Shown: positions 8,361 through 16,146 of the stretch, piece by piece
Layout of the letters: each line of letters opens with the position of its first letter
Position numbering within the stretch: the first letter of the stretch is position 1
Assembly: GCA_001898145.1 (NCBI GenBank)
Contig: MKSR01000018.1
Span: forward strand, 1 to 64,000
Length of the DNA stretch: 64,000 nucleotides
Source of the DNA: Dyadobacter sp. 50-39
GTDB lineage: Bacteria > Bacteroidota > Bacteroidia > Cytophagales > Spirosomataceae
Direction: 5' to 3'
Notes under the pieces: model-generated
The model's database searches: none
What the model saw: only the letters and a program-made list of their open reading frames with translations
Told to the model about the DNA's origin: nothing
Translations under genes and position numbers: made by a program

Positions 8361-9377
8361 CTATATAAAATTGACTTCTGCGTGGAGGCGGATCCCAAAC
8401 TGTCCGGCCACCGACTCCTGAATTTTTTCCGACAATGCCTTGATCTGCGCCCCGGTGCCGCCCCCGTAATTGACCAACACCAGCGCCTGGCGCGCATGAA
8501 CGCCGATTTGGCCTTCACGATAACCCTTCCACCCGGCCCGTTCGATGAGCCATCCGGCAGGTACCTTCACCGTTTCGGCATCCACAGGATAACCGGGTAC
8601 CTCCGGAAAGGTTTCCCGCAGCTGCGCAAACTGAGCAACCGGTATCTCAGGGTTTTTGAAAAAACTTCCTGCATTACCGATCTCGGCCGGATCGGGCAAC
8701 TTGCTGCGGCGGATCTGCATAATGGCCTCACTGATGTCGCGGATCGTCGGGTTTTCAACGCCCATTTCCTGCAAGGTCTTTTGCACATCGCCGTAAGCGG
8801 CATTCAGAACAGGCTTTTTGCTTAGCTTGAAGGTCGCTCCCGTGATCACGAATTGGTGCTTCAATGCTTTCTTGAAAATACTTTCGCGATAACCGAATGC
8901 ACAATCTGCATTGCTGAATATGCGTTTTTGACCGTTTTCAATGTCGACCGCCTCCACCGATTCGATCACACTTTTGATCTCCACGCCGTAAGCGCCGATG
9001 TTCTGCATCGGTGCTGCGCCCACGGTTCCCGGGATCAGCGAGAGGTTTTCCACACCTCCATAGCCTTTACCCACACAATACATGACGAAATCGTGCCAGA
9101 CCTCTCCCGCACCCACTGCCAGCACGACCGTTTCCTCATTTTCCTCCACAACGGAAATGCCGGTAATATCGGGGTGGATCACCAGGGCGTCGATGTTTTG
9201 GGTAAGCAAAATATTGCTGCCTCCGCCGAGGATGAACTTCGGAGTGTTCTTCCACGCAGGATCACGCAAAAGGGCCGTCAGCTCATCGGCGGACCGCACA
9301 TTTACATAATACCTGGCATCCGCATCGAGCCCGAATGTATTGAGATTGCGCAATGAAACGTTGGATTGTACTAGCAT
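8361..9377 (-). CDS. murB: UDP-N-acetylmuramate dehydrogenase MurB
   Basis: 338 residues, the length of a type I MurB. It reduces UDP-N-acetylglucosamine enolpyruvate to UDP-N-acetylmuramate with NADPH and FAD in the cytoplasm, the second committed step of peptidoglycan synthesis. The FAD-binding PCMH part contains ILGGGSNILL (about 49-58). LSIPGTVGAAPMQNIGAYG is the conserved flavin loop, GNAGSFFKNP carries the catalytic Ser, and the C-terminal HAEVNFI carries the conserved Glu. It is followed after 6 bp by the ALG10-like gene on the same strand and is divergent from the SPOR lipoprotein gene. The assignment is secure. Confidence 0.97.
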   Translation of the reverse strand: MLVQSNVSLRNLNTFGLDADARYYVNVRSADELTALLRDPAWKNTPKFILGGGSNILLTQNIDALVIHPDITGISVVEENEETVVLAVGAGEVWHDFVMYCVGKGYGGVENLSLIPGTVGAAPMQNIGAYGVEIKSVIESVEAVDIENGQKRIFSNADCAFGYRESIFKKALKHQFVITGATFKLSKKPVLNAAYGDVQKTLQEMGVENPTIRDISEAIMQIRRSKLPDPAEIGNAGSFFKNPEIPVAQFAQLRETFPEVPGYPVDAETVKVPAGWLIERAGWKGYREGQIGVHARQALVLVNYGGGTGAQIKALSEKIQESVAGQFGIRLHAEVNFI

Positions 9378-9454
9378 TGAAATCGGGAATAAACCGGGTA
9401 AAGTTAGGTATTACATTCAAAATTAAGTGGTATGGTGATTCATCCAATTTTGAT

Positions 9455-9462
9455 TAAGTTTG
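9455..9462 (+). promoter_or_regulatory. Putative -7 promoter element of the SPOR lipoprotein gene
   Basis: TAAGTTTG matches TAnnTTTG. Initiation near 9469 would leave a leader of about 20 nt to the ATG at 9489 and would exclude the in-frame ATG at 9432 as the start. No clear -33 TTTG is seen at the right distance. Confidence 0.4.
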
Positions 9463-9488
9463 CGGGCTCAGCTACAATGGTTCAGGAT

Positions 9489-10055
9489 ATGACGCTAAAA
9501 AAGAAATCTTTATGGGCTCTGCATCTTGGCATCATTCTGATTTCAGGTTGTGCCAAAAAGTCGGTGGTGAGCTCAGGATCCGAGTATAAGGAAGACCTTT
9601 CCGCAGTACGGCCGCGCTACGAATATGTGGAACCCGCCGTTGTAACCCGTGCAGAAACTGCAACACCCGCAAAGAGCAGCAACACGCCCAAAGCCGATGT
9701 AGACAAGGCCCTGTATGTCAACAAAAAACTGGAAACAGTGCTTGACACGCTGGCCAAGCAAAACAAGTCCATCCGCTACATCAATGGTTTCAGGATACAG
9801 ATTTACGTAGGCAATGTGCGGCAGGAAGCCGACGGTGCGAAATCCTACATTTACCAGGCTTTCCCGGATTTGAACCCCTATGTTTCGTACACCCAGCCGA
9901 CCTACCGCGTGAAGGTGGGCGATTTTATGTACCGGAGCGACGCAGAGCAATACCTTGACCTGATCCGCGAACAATACGCTTCCGCCGTGATCCTTGCCGA
10001 CAGGGTGGATATCAAACGAAGCCTGATGGTGAATCCGGCCTCGGACCATAACTAA
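9489..10055 (+). CDS. SPOR-domain lipoprotein
   Basis: 188 residues from the chosen ATG. The start at 9489 gives a clean lipoprotein signal: MTLKKK, a hydrophobic core, then LISGC with the lipid-anchored Cys at residue 21. The in-frame ATG at 9432 would add 19 residues in front of this signal and sits upstream of the likely promoter. The middle is a Pro/Ala/Thr-rich linker. Residues about 105-180 form a SPOR domain, with GFRIQIYVGNVRQEADGA in the first strand and helix and YRVKVGDFMYRSDAEQYL in the second. SPOR domains bind denuded septal peptidoglycan glycans, so this is probably an outer-membrane lipoprotein that contacts the wall. Confidence 0.85.
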   Translation: MTLKKKSLWALHLGIILISGCAKKSVVSSGSEYKEDLSAVRPRYEYVEPAVVTRAETATPAKSSNTPKADVDKALYVNKKLETVLDTLAKQNKSIRYINGFRIQIYVGNVRQEADGAKSYIYQAFPDLNPYVSYTQPTYRVKVGDFMYRSDAEQYLDLIREQYASAVILADRVDIKRSLMVNPASDHN

Positions 10056-10108
10056 TGTAATTACTTGTTAACCGGATAGCATTATCCACATATACATACT
10101 ACAAAATA

Positions 10109-11221
10109 ATGAAGAAAGCGCTAATCACAGGGATCACCGGCCAGGATGGTTCCTATTTGGCCGAGCTCCTTTTGAGCAAAGGATATGAAGTGCATGGTAT
10201 CAAACGCCGCAGTTCATTGTTCAACACGCAGCGGATCGACCATATTTACGAAGACCCGCATGAAAAAAATGTGCGCTTTCACCTTCATTACGGTGACCTG
10301 AGCGACTCTACGAACATTATCCGGATCATCCAGGAAGTTCAGCCGGATGAGATATACAACCTGGGAGCGATGTCGCACGTTCAGGTCAGCTTCGAAGAAC
10401 CTGAATATACCGCCAATGTCGACGGCATCGGAACGCTTCGCATCCTGGAAGCGGTGCGTTTGCTGGGGCTGACGGAAAAAACCAAAATTTATCAGGCATC
10501 GACTTCCGAACTGTACGGTCTGGTGCAGGAAGTACCGCAGTCGGAGCGCACGCCCTTCTACCCTCGCTCGCCGTACGCGGTGGCGAAGCTTTACGGTTAC
10601 TGGATCACGGTCAACTATCGCGAGGCATACAATATGTTTGCGGTAAATGGTATCCTGTTCAACCACGAGTCGCCCTTGCGCGGTGAAACGTTCGTAACCC
10701 GCAAAATCACCCGTGCCGTGGCGCGCATTGCATTGGGCTTGCAGGACAAAGTATACCTCGGTAACCTCGACGCTCAGCGCGACTGGGGCCATGCCAAGGA
10801 TTTCGTGGAAGCGATGTGGCTCATCCTCCAACAGGAAACAGCCGAGGATTTCGTGATCGCAACCGGCGTTACCACCCGTATCCGTGATTTTGTGAGAATG
10901 GCGTTCGCAGAAGTGGGTGTTGAAGTTGAATTCTCAGGAGCAGGCGTGGACGAAATCGCGAAAGTGGTTAAATGCAACAAGCCTGAATTCCAGATCGAGG
11001 TTGGCAAAGAGGTAGTGGCGGTTGATCCACGCTATTTCCGTCCTACCGAAGTGGAACTGCTCATCGGCGATCCGACGAAATCGATGGAAAAACTGGGCTG
11101 GAAACCGAAATACGACCTGAAAGCGCTGGTGAACGACATGGTTCATGCCGACGTTCAGCTCTTCCGGAAGGATCGTTTGCTGGAAAGCAGCGGCCACCGC
11201 GTTCCCAACTACTACGAATAG
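10109..11221 (+). CDS. gmd: GDP-mannose 4,6-dehydratase
   Basis: 370 residues. It converts GDP-D-mannose to GDP-4-keto-6-deoxy-D-mannose, the precursor of GDP-fucose, GDP-rhamnose and GDP-perosamine for surface glycans. The short-chain dehydrogenase fold begins with the NAD(P)-binding [15 protein letters not shown]. The catalytic set is Thr132 and Glu134 (QASTSELYG), Tyr156 and Lys160 ([10 protein letters not shown]). [18 protein letters not shown] is the conserved substrate loop, and the protein ends in the usual Trp-Lys-Pro region. The partner reductase (fcl) is not in this window. A strong bidirectional terminator follows at 11241. Confidence 0.97.
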   Translation: MKKALITGITGQDGSYLAELLLSKGYEVHGIKRRSSLFNTQRIDHIYEDPHEKNVRFHLHYGDLSDSTNIIRIIQEVQPDEIYNLGAMSHVQVSFEEPEYTANVDGIGTLRILEAVRLLGLTEKTKIYQASTSELYGLVQEVPQSERTPFYPRSPYAVAKLYGYWITVNYREAYNMFAVNGILFNHESPLRGETFVTRKITRAVARIALGLQDKVYLGNLDAQRDWGHAKDFVEAMWLILQQETAEDFVIATGVTTRIRDFVRMAFAEVGVEVEFSGAGVDEIAKVVKCNKPEFQIEVGKEVVAVDPRYFRPTEVELLIGDPTKSMEKLGWKPKYDLKALVNDMVHADVQLFRKDRLLESSGHRVPNYYE

Positions 11222-11240
11222 GATTTGTGCAAAACATAAA

Positions 11241-11279
11241 AAACCCCCGCAGAGCTATTTCTGCGGGGGTTTCTTTTTC
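11241..11279. terminator. Bidirectional intrinsic terminator between gmd and the thioredoxin gene
   Basis: A perfect 13-bp stem (11241-11253 with 11260-11272, core CCCCCGCAGA) has a 6-nt loop, a T-rich tail on the plus side and an A-rich flank on the left that gives a T tract on the minus strand. It serves both convergent genes. Confidence 0.85.
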
Positions 11280-11292
11280 TATTACTAACAAT

Positions 11293-11763
11293 TTAGATAG
11301 CAGGCCCTTTTTGTACGGATTTGGCTGCCTTGATCAGGTCCTGAGGTTGCTGATAGCCCAGAAGCTGCTTCACCACCTTGCCTTTGCCATTGATAAAGAA
11401 CAATGTCGGGTAACCTTCAATGGGGTACCGTTTTGCCAGTGAAGGGCCTTCTCCGCTCTCCATATCTATTTTCACATTGATGAAGTTCCCATTGAAGGTC
11501 GAAGCCACGTCCTCACGCGTGAACACGTTCTTTTGCAGCAGCTTGCACGGCCCGCACCAGGTAGTGTAGGCATCCAGGAAGATCAGCTTGTTCTCTTTTT
11601 TAGCCTGTTTCAAAAGGTCAGCCCACTTACCTTCGGTGAACTGGATGCCTTTTTCTGCATTTTTCGCAGCCTTTTTATCGCCTTCCCCCGCCATCGCTAC
11701 CGACATGGCCATCATCAGCGCCACTACCGCAAGCCCGAGATTCTTCAATTTTTTCATTTTCAA
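11293..11763 (-). CDS. Exported thioredoxin-family protein
   Basis: 156 residues with a signal peptide (about 1-25, cleaved near AMA-GE). A single thioredoxin fold carries the redox motif CGPC at residues 70-73 within YTTWCGPCKLLQ and a cis-Pro in IEGYPTLFFI. The motif is that of reducing thioredoxins and of the DUF255/thioredoxin_7-like periplasmic relatives. It probably maintains thiols or assists disulfide or cytochrome maturation in the periplasm. The exact partner cannot be read from the sequence. It is monocistronic and ends at the shared terminator with gmd. An alternative start two codons in (11757) is possible. Confidence 0.88.
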   Translation of the reverse strand: MKMKKLKNLGLAVVALMMAMSVAMAGEGDKKAAKNAEKGIQFTEGKWADLLKQAKKENKLIFLDAYTTWCGPCKLLQKNVFTREDVASTFNGNFINVKIDMESGEGPSLAKRYPIEGYPTLFFINGKGKVVKQLLGYQQPQDLIKAAKSVQKGPAI

Positions 11764-11910
11764 GACATTTTATGATTTCAACATTGCATTAACGAAAATA
11801 CGCCTTTGTTTTATTTTACACAATCATGGGCCGGACCGCTATCTCGCGCCACTTTGCTGATATGCCGCCCAAAAAGGGTAACTTCGCAACTTCATTAACG
11901 CCAGAAAAAC

Positions 11911-12519
11911 ATGAAAGTTCAGGAAGCCAAATATGTCATGAGCAATACGGACTACGAAAAATGTCCCGAGCCCATCCTTCCCGAATATGCATTTATCGGA
12001 CGTTCCAATGTGGGTAAATCGTCGCTTATCAACATGCTGACGAGCAAAAAAGCATTGGCCAAAACATCGCAGCAGCCGGGAAAAACCCAGATGATCAACC
12101 ATTTTATCATCGATGACGCATGGTACCTGGTCGATTTGCCCGGTTATGGCTATGCCAAAGTGAGCAAGGTGGAGCGCGACAAGTGGGAGAAGATGATCCA
12201 CGATTACCTGCATTACCGCGAAAACCTGATCTGCACGTTTGTACTGGTAGACGTTCGGCACAGCGCAATGGCCGTCGACCTGGAATTTATGGCGGCATTG
12301 GGCGAGGCAGGTATTCCGTTTGAAATCATATTCACCAAGGCGGATAAACTCAAACCCGGCCAGGTAGCTGCCCAGGTAGATGCTTACAAGCGAAAAATGG
12401 GCGAAATGTGGGAAGAAGTGCCTGAAATGTACGTGACCTCGGCAGAAAAAAATGAGGGCCGCGAACCTATACTGGCGGCAATAGAAACTTATAATCAGTC
12501 GTTTGTGAAGACAAAATAG
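11911..12519 (+). CDS. engB: Ribosome biogenesis GTP-binding protein YihA/YsxC (EngB)
   Basis: 202 residues. A TrmE-Era-EngA-EngB-Septin-like GTPase needed for late assembly of the large ribosomal subunit. G1 is GRSNVGKSSLIN (residues 30-41), G2 Thr lies in SQQPGKTQ, G3 is DLPGYGYAK, G4 is FTKADK and G5 is SAEKNEG. The length and short N-terminus (MKVQEAKYVMS) are typical of EngB. It stands alone on the plus strand, with the DUF5606 gene about 100 bp downstream. Confidence 0.96.
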   Translation: MKVQEAKYVMSNTDYEKCPEPILPEYAFIGRSNVGKSSLINMLTSKKALAKTSQQPGKTQMINHFIIDDAWYLVDLPGYGYAKVSKVERDKWEKMIHDYLHYRENLICTFVLVDVRHSAMAVDLEFMAALGEAGIPFEIIFTKADKLKPGQVAAQVDAYKRKMGEMWEEVPEMYVTSAEKNEGREPILAAIETYNQSFVKTK

Positions 12520-12618
12520 GATATCGGTTGTTTCCCGGGCAATCTTTCCGTTATTTTGCGCAAAAATTGAATTGCCGCATCCAACATTAACATCAAGATA
12601 TAACCATAGTAAGAAAGG

Positions 12619-13167
12619 ATGAGTGAAAAAGTAGAGTCAACAGGAATGGATTTGTTAAAAGAAGTAGCCAATGTCTCCGGCAAACCAGGGTTGTTCCGCA
12701 TTCTGAAACCCAGCCGTGCGGGCGTCATCGTGGAAAGCCTGGACGAGAAACGTGAAAAAACGCTGATCGGCCCCACTGCGCGCGTCTCGGTGCTGAAAGA
12801 CGTTTCGATCTTCACGGACGGTGCAGAAGAGTCTGTTGCCCTGTCGGACGTGTTCCTGAAAATCCGCGAGATCCACGGCGAAGAGGTTACATTGTCTGTC
12901 AAAACTTCATCAGACAAAGAACTCATCGAGTTTCTTGCTGAGGTACTTCCGGAGTTCGATCGCTCAAAAGTGTATGTATCGGACATCAAAAAGCTCGTTA
13001 CCTGGTACAATCTGCTTTCGAAATACATTCCCGAGGCGTTTGTAGCAGGCGAAGCCGAAACCGCTGCCGAACCGGTTGCAGAAGCTGATGCAGCAGTAGC
13101 CGCATCGGAAGAAGCAAAAGAAGCGCCAGCTAAAAAGGCACCCAAAAAAGAAAAAAGCAAAGCTTAA
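12619..13167 (+). CDS. DUF5606-family protein
   Basis: 182 residues. Residues about 10-145 match the DUF5606 family of Bacteroidota: LLKEVANVSGKPGLFRIL, ARVSVLKDVSIFTD and EVLPEFDRSKVYVSDIKKL are its conserved stretches. The last 35 residues are a low-complexity Ala/Glu/Lys tail that ends in a run of Lys, which may contact nucleic acid or acidic partners. No signal peptide or membrane segment is seen, so it is cytoplasmic. The family function is not known, and none is assigned. A terminator-like hairpin follows directly. Confidence 0.85.
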   Translation: MSEKVESTGMDLLKEVANVSGKPGLFRILKPSRAGVIVESLDEKREKTLIGPTARVSVLKDVSIFTDGAEESVALSDVFLKIREIHGEEVTLSVKTSSDKELIEFLAEVLPEFDRSKVYVSDIKKLVTWYNLLSKYIPEAFVAGEAETAAEPVAEADAAVAASEEAKEAPAKKAPKKEKSKA

Positions 13168-13185
13168 CAGCGACTGATAGCATGT

Positions 13186-13214
13186 AAAACCCTGCCTTTC
13201 CGGCGGGGTTTTTC
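13186..13214 (+). terminator. Intrinsic terminator that abuts the deoC start codon
   Basis: An 11-bp stem (13186-13196 with 13202-13212, one T-G pair) with a 5-nt loop TTTCC and a T tract. It lies 18 bp after the DUF5606 stop and only 8 bp before the deoC ATG. Confidence 0.7.
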
Positions 13215-13220
13215 CATTTT

Positions 13221-13880
13221 ATGGACAATCTCTCTTCCTACATCGATCACACGCTGCTCACAGCCACAGCCAGCGAAACCCACATCCGCAAGTTGTGCGA
13301 GGAAGCGTGGATACACCAGTTTAGAGCGGTATGCATAGCACCTGTTTACGTGCCATATGTCGTAGAAATGCTGGAATTTTGTCCGACAAAAATTGACATT
13401 GTGACCGTAGTTGGATTTCCGATGGGCTATTCTACCACCGCCACCAAGCTTGCCGAAGCGCGTGAGGCATTGCAGCAGGGTGCTACCGAACTGGATGTGG
13501 TCATGAATCTGTCGCAATTCAAATCGATGGCTTACCTGAGTATCCGGGAGGAATTGAAGCAGCTCGCCGACCTGACGCACGGACAGGGCGCATTGCTCAA
13601 AGTGATCATCGAAACAGCTTCCCTGGATTCGTTCGATCTCTACACGGCTTGCGAAATCTGCGCGGAGGCCAAGGCCGATTTCGTCAAAACGTCCACGGGG
13701 TTTGGTCCCGGCGGTGCCGACGTGGAAACGGTCCGCAAAATGCGTTCGATCCTGCCTGCTGAGGTGAAAATCAAGGCTTCCGGCGGTATTAAGACTTACG
13801 AACAGGCGATGGCGATGATCGAGGCCGGTGCTGAACGGATCGGTACTTCGTCGGGCGTGGCGATCGTCACCCTCGCATGA
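13221..13880 (+). CDS. deoC: Deoxyribose-phosphate aldolase
   Basis: 219 residues. It cleaves 2-deoxyribose 5-phosphate to glyceraldehyde 3-phosphate and acetaldehyde in deoxynucleoside catabolism, as a class I Schiff-base TIM-barrel aldolase. The Schiff-base Lys is Lys156 in DFVKTSTGFGPGGA, the second active-site Lys is Lys185 in VKIKASGGIKT, and the conserved Asp is Asp92 in TELDVVMN. Its stop overlaps the ATG of the following glycosyltransferase by 4 bp (ATGA), so the two are translationally coupled although functionally unrelated. A terminator-like hairpin lies just before the start, so expression probably depends on read-through or on a promoter further upstream. Confidence 0.96.
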   Translation: MDNLSSYIDHTLLTATASETHIRKLCEEAWIHQFRAVCIAPVYVPYVVEMLEFCPTKIDIVTVVGFPMGYSTTATKLAEAREALQQGATELDVVMNLSQFKSMAYLSIREELKQLADLTHGQGALLKVIIETASLDSFDLYTACEICAEAKADFVKTSTGFGPGGADVETVRKMRSILPAEVKIKASGGIKTYEQAMAMIEAGAERIGTSSGVAIVTLA

Positions 13881-14983
13881 AAAGCGTGCTGTTGCTCAGC
13901 ACAGTGCATCCGTCGACGGACTCGCGCATCGTGTACAAGATCGCCCCCGCGCTGCGAAGCCATTATGAAGTGTTCTGTGCATTGCCGGGCGTGATGGAAG
14001 GGTTGCGGGAAAGGCTGCATTTCATTCGCCTGCCTCAATTCGTGCGGTTACTGCCCAGGATCTTGTTTGCACACCCGGTGGCGTTGCTCAAATGCTTATG
14101 GATACGGCCGCACCTTGTCCATGTCTTTGTCCCGGAACTGATCCCGCTCGCACTGGTTTTTCAATGGGCCGGCGCGAAAGTGATATATGAGGTGCAGGAA
14201 AACCTGTTCAAAAAGTTTGCCATCAAGCGATACAATAACCATCTGGTTTTCAGGACACTGTTCCGGATTTTTGACAAGCTGGCCCGCCGGAGGTTCCATT
14301 GTATTTTTACGGACGATGCTTACCTGGAAGAATACACCGACCTAGCTAAACCTTCGGCTGTTATCCATAATTATGTATCGCTGCCGGTAATGGACGCCCT
14401 CGTGAACGGGGAAACGCCTGTACAGCATCCCGGTTTATTCTATCTGGGTGTGGTTTCAATGGAACGCTGCCTGGATACGATGATCCATGCGATGGCCATC
14501 CTGAAAAACACGCATCCGGATTGCCATTTGCACCTTTTCGGCCCGGTGCGGGTAGGCAAAAAGAACCTGGAAAACATCCCGGGATATGACCTGGTCAGGA
14601 ACAATGTCACATTTCATGGCTACACCGACCAGAAAGTGGCGCTACCCTACGCCCGGCACGCAGCGGCGGGCATTGCCCTATTGAAATCCGTAGCTGATTA
14701 TCCGGAATCGTTCCCGACGAAGCTGTTCGAGTACATGGCATTGAAATTGCCTGTGATAACCTCCGATTTCCCGGCATACAGGCAAATCGTGGAGCGTTCG
14801 GAATGTGGGTTCTGCATTTCACCTGAGGATGCAGAGGCGCTAAGCCGGACTTTGGAAAGTTGTATTACGGATGGCGCTTTGCGGGAACGAATGGGCGCTA
14901 ATGGCAGAAATGCAGCGGAGACATGTTATAACTGGAAGCTGGAAGAGGCGAAACTGCTGTCATTTTATCAAGCTATTTTTTAA
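13877..14983 (+). CDS. Glycosyltransferase family 4-like protein
   Basis: 368 residues with a GT-B layout. The N-terminal domain begins LLLSTVHPSTDSRIVYKIAP, a pattern common in nucleotide-sugar-dependent GT4 enzymes. The C-terminal Rossmann domain contains FYLGVVSMERCLDTMIHAM, IALLKSVADYPESFPTKLFE with the donor-binding Glu region (KLFEYMA), and CGFCISPEDAEAL. There is no membrane helix beyond a hydrophobic stretch near 50-75, so it is probably peripheral and cytoplasmic, adding a sugar to a lipid-linked or surface glycan. Donor and acceptor are unknown. It is coupled to deoC by a 4-bp overlap. Confidence 0.88.
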   Translation: MKSVLLLSTVHPSTDSRIVYKIAPALRSHYEVFCALPGVMEGLRERLHFIRLPQFVRLLPRILFAHPVALLKCLWIRPHLVHVFVPELIPLALVFQWAGAKVIYEVQENLFKKFAIKRYNNHLVFRTLFRIFDKLARRRFHCIFTDDAYLEEYTDLAKPSAVIHNYVSLPVMDALVNGETPVQHPGLFYLGVVSMERCLDTMIHAMAILKNTHPDCHLHLFGPVRVGKKNLENIPGYDLVRNNVTFHGYTDQKVALPYARHAAAGIALLKSVADYPESFPTKLFEYMALKLPVITSDFPAYRQIVERSECGFCISPEDAEALSRTLESCITDGALRERMGANGRNAAETCYNWKLEEAKLLSFYQAIF

Positions 14984-15131
14984 TGCCTAACAGCCTAATT
15001 TTCAGCCTCAGGCATTATAATTTTATAAATTTATTATTGAATTGTTCAAATATGGAGTGCTACGATTTCTACGAAATATTTAACTTTCGGAATCGAAAAG
15101 AATTGTAGCTTGCGAAGTCAACTTCTCAATC

Positions 15132-16076
15132 ATGTATATTAATACGGTTAGTCATTATCTGCCAAGCGAAGTTATTGGTAATGAATATTTTACAAATCTC
15201 AACAACTTATCCAACGAGTGGATCGTAGAAAGAACAGGAATCTCGGAAAGACGTAAAGCATCAACAGACGAAAATACCTCGACCATGGCCATCAAGGCGG
15301 TCGAAACACTGCTCGAAAATATTCCATACAGTAAAAACGAGATAGATTTGATCGTAGGGGCTACTTACACGCCCTATGATACCATCGTGACGCTGGCCCA
15401 TGCGGTGCAGCATCAGCTCCAAATCCCCGACATCCCGGTTGTAAGTATTTCGTCCGCCTGCTCATCGTTGCTCAATGCCATCGAAATCGTCGAAGGCTAC
15501 TTCGCCATGGGTAAGGCTTCAAAAGCGTTGGTGGTCGTTTCTGACCACAATACGGCCTATTATAACGAAATGGATACCGTTTCGGGGCATTTATGGGGTG
15601 ATGGCGCTTCGGCGTTGCTCATTTCCAAGGAGCGACAGACCGAAGACGATATGCAGATCAAAAAGCTCATTACCGGCGGTGCGGCTACCAGCGGGAAGGC
15701 CGTGGAAGCGGTGGTACTCCGGCCCAACGACCGGGGCGTTGTGATGCCGTTTGGCCGGGATGTGTTCCAGAATGCGTGTGTGTACATGCCCAAGGTAAGC
15801 CAGCAGGTGTTGCAGGAATGCGGCCTGACGATCAACGATCTCGACTACCTGATCCCCCACCAGGCCAATCACCGGATCAGCCTGAATGTGATCAATACGC
15901 TGGGCATTCCAGCCGAAAAACTGGTCTCCAATATCCAATACCTCGGTAATACAGGTTGCGCCGGTTGTGCGATTGCCTTGTCAGAGAATAAGGACAAATT
16001 CAAAAAAGGTGAAAACATTGTGATCACGGTCTTCGGAGGCGGCTACTCGTATGGCGCCATGCTGCTCACTATCTGA
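15132..16076 (+). CDS. fabH: 3-oxoacyl-ACP synthase III (FabH-like)
   Basis: 314 residues, slightly shorter than classical FabH (about 317-335). The thiolase-fold ketosynthase has the full Cys-His-Asn triad: Cys110 in SISSACSSLLN, His243 in IPHQANHRI and Asn273 in GNTGCAGCA. The family condenses an acyl-CoA starter with malonyl-ACP to begin fatty acid synthesis. This copy is isolated from other fatty-acid genes and from the acpP-fabF cluster near 52 kb, so it could be a second, specialised ketosynthase III. The 148-bp upstream spacer is AT-rich and has no exact promoter match. A bidirectional terminator follows. Confidence 0.88.
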   Translation: MYINTVSHYLPSEVIGNEYFTNLNNLSNEWIVERTGISERRKASTDENTSTMAIKAVETLLENIPYSKNEIDLIVGATYTPYDTIVTLAHAVQHQLQIPDIPVVSISSACSSLLNAIEIVEGYFAMGKASKALVVVSDHNTAYYNEMDTVSGHLWGDGASALLISKERQTEDDMQIKKLITGGAATSGKAVEAVVLRPNDRGVVMPFGRDVFQNACVYMPKVSQQVLQECGLTINDLDYLIPHQANHRISLNVINTLGIPAEKLVSNIQYLGNTGCAGCAIALSENKDKFKKGENIVITVFGGGYSYGAMLLTI

Positions 16077-16095
16077 TCCGACTGTTAATTCATAA

Positions 16096-16134
16096 AAAAG
16101 CCTTCCAAACATCACGCTTGGAAGGCTTTTCTGT
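16096..16134. terminator. Bidirectional intrinsic terminator between fabH and the M1 peptidase
   Basis: A perfect 13-bp stem (16096-16108 with 16118-16130, core GCCTTCC) and 9-nt loop, with T-rich ends on both strands, between two convergent genes. Confidence 0.85.
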
Positions 16135-16146
16135 TTGGCAGGATGC

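Noticed and set aside
14982-15016. Weak inverted repeat AATGCCT ... AGGCATT after the glycosyltransferase gene
   Set aside because: The stem has only 7 bp around a 21-nt loop, and the tail is ATAATTTT, not a T run. It may end the transcript but cannot be told from chance.
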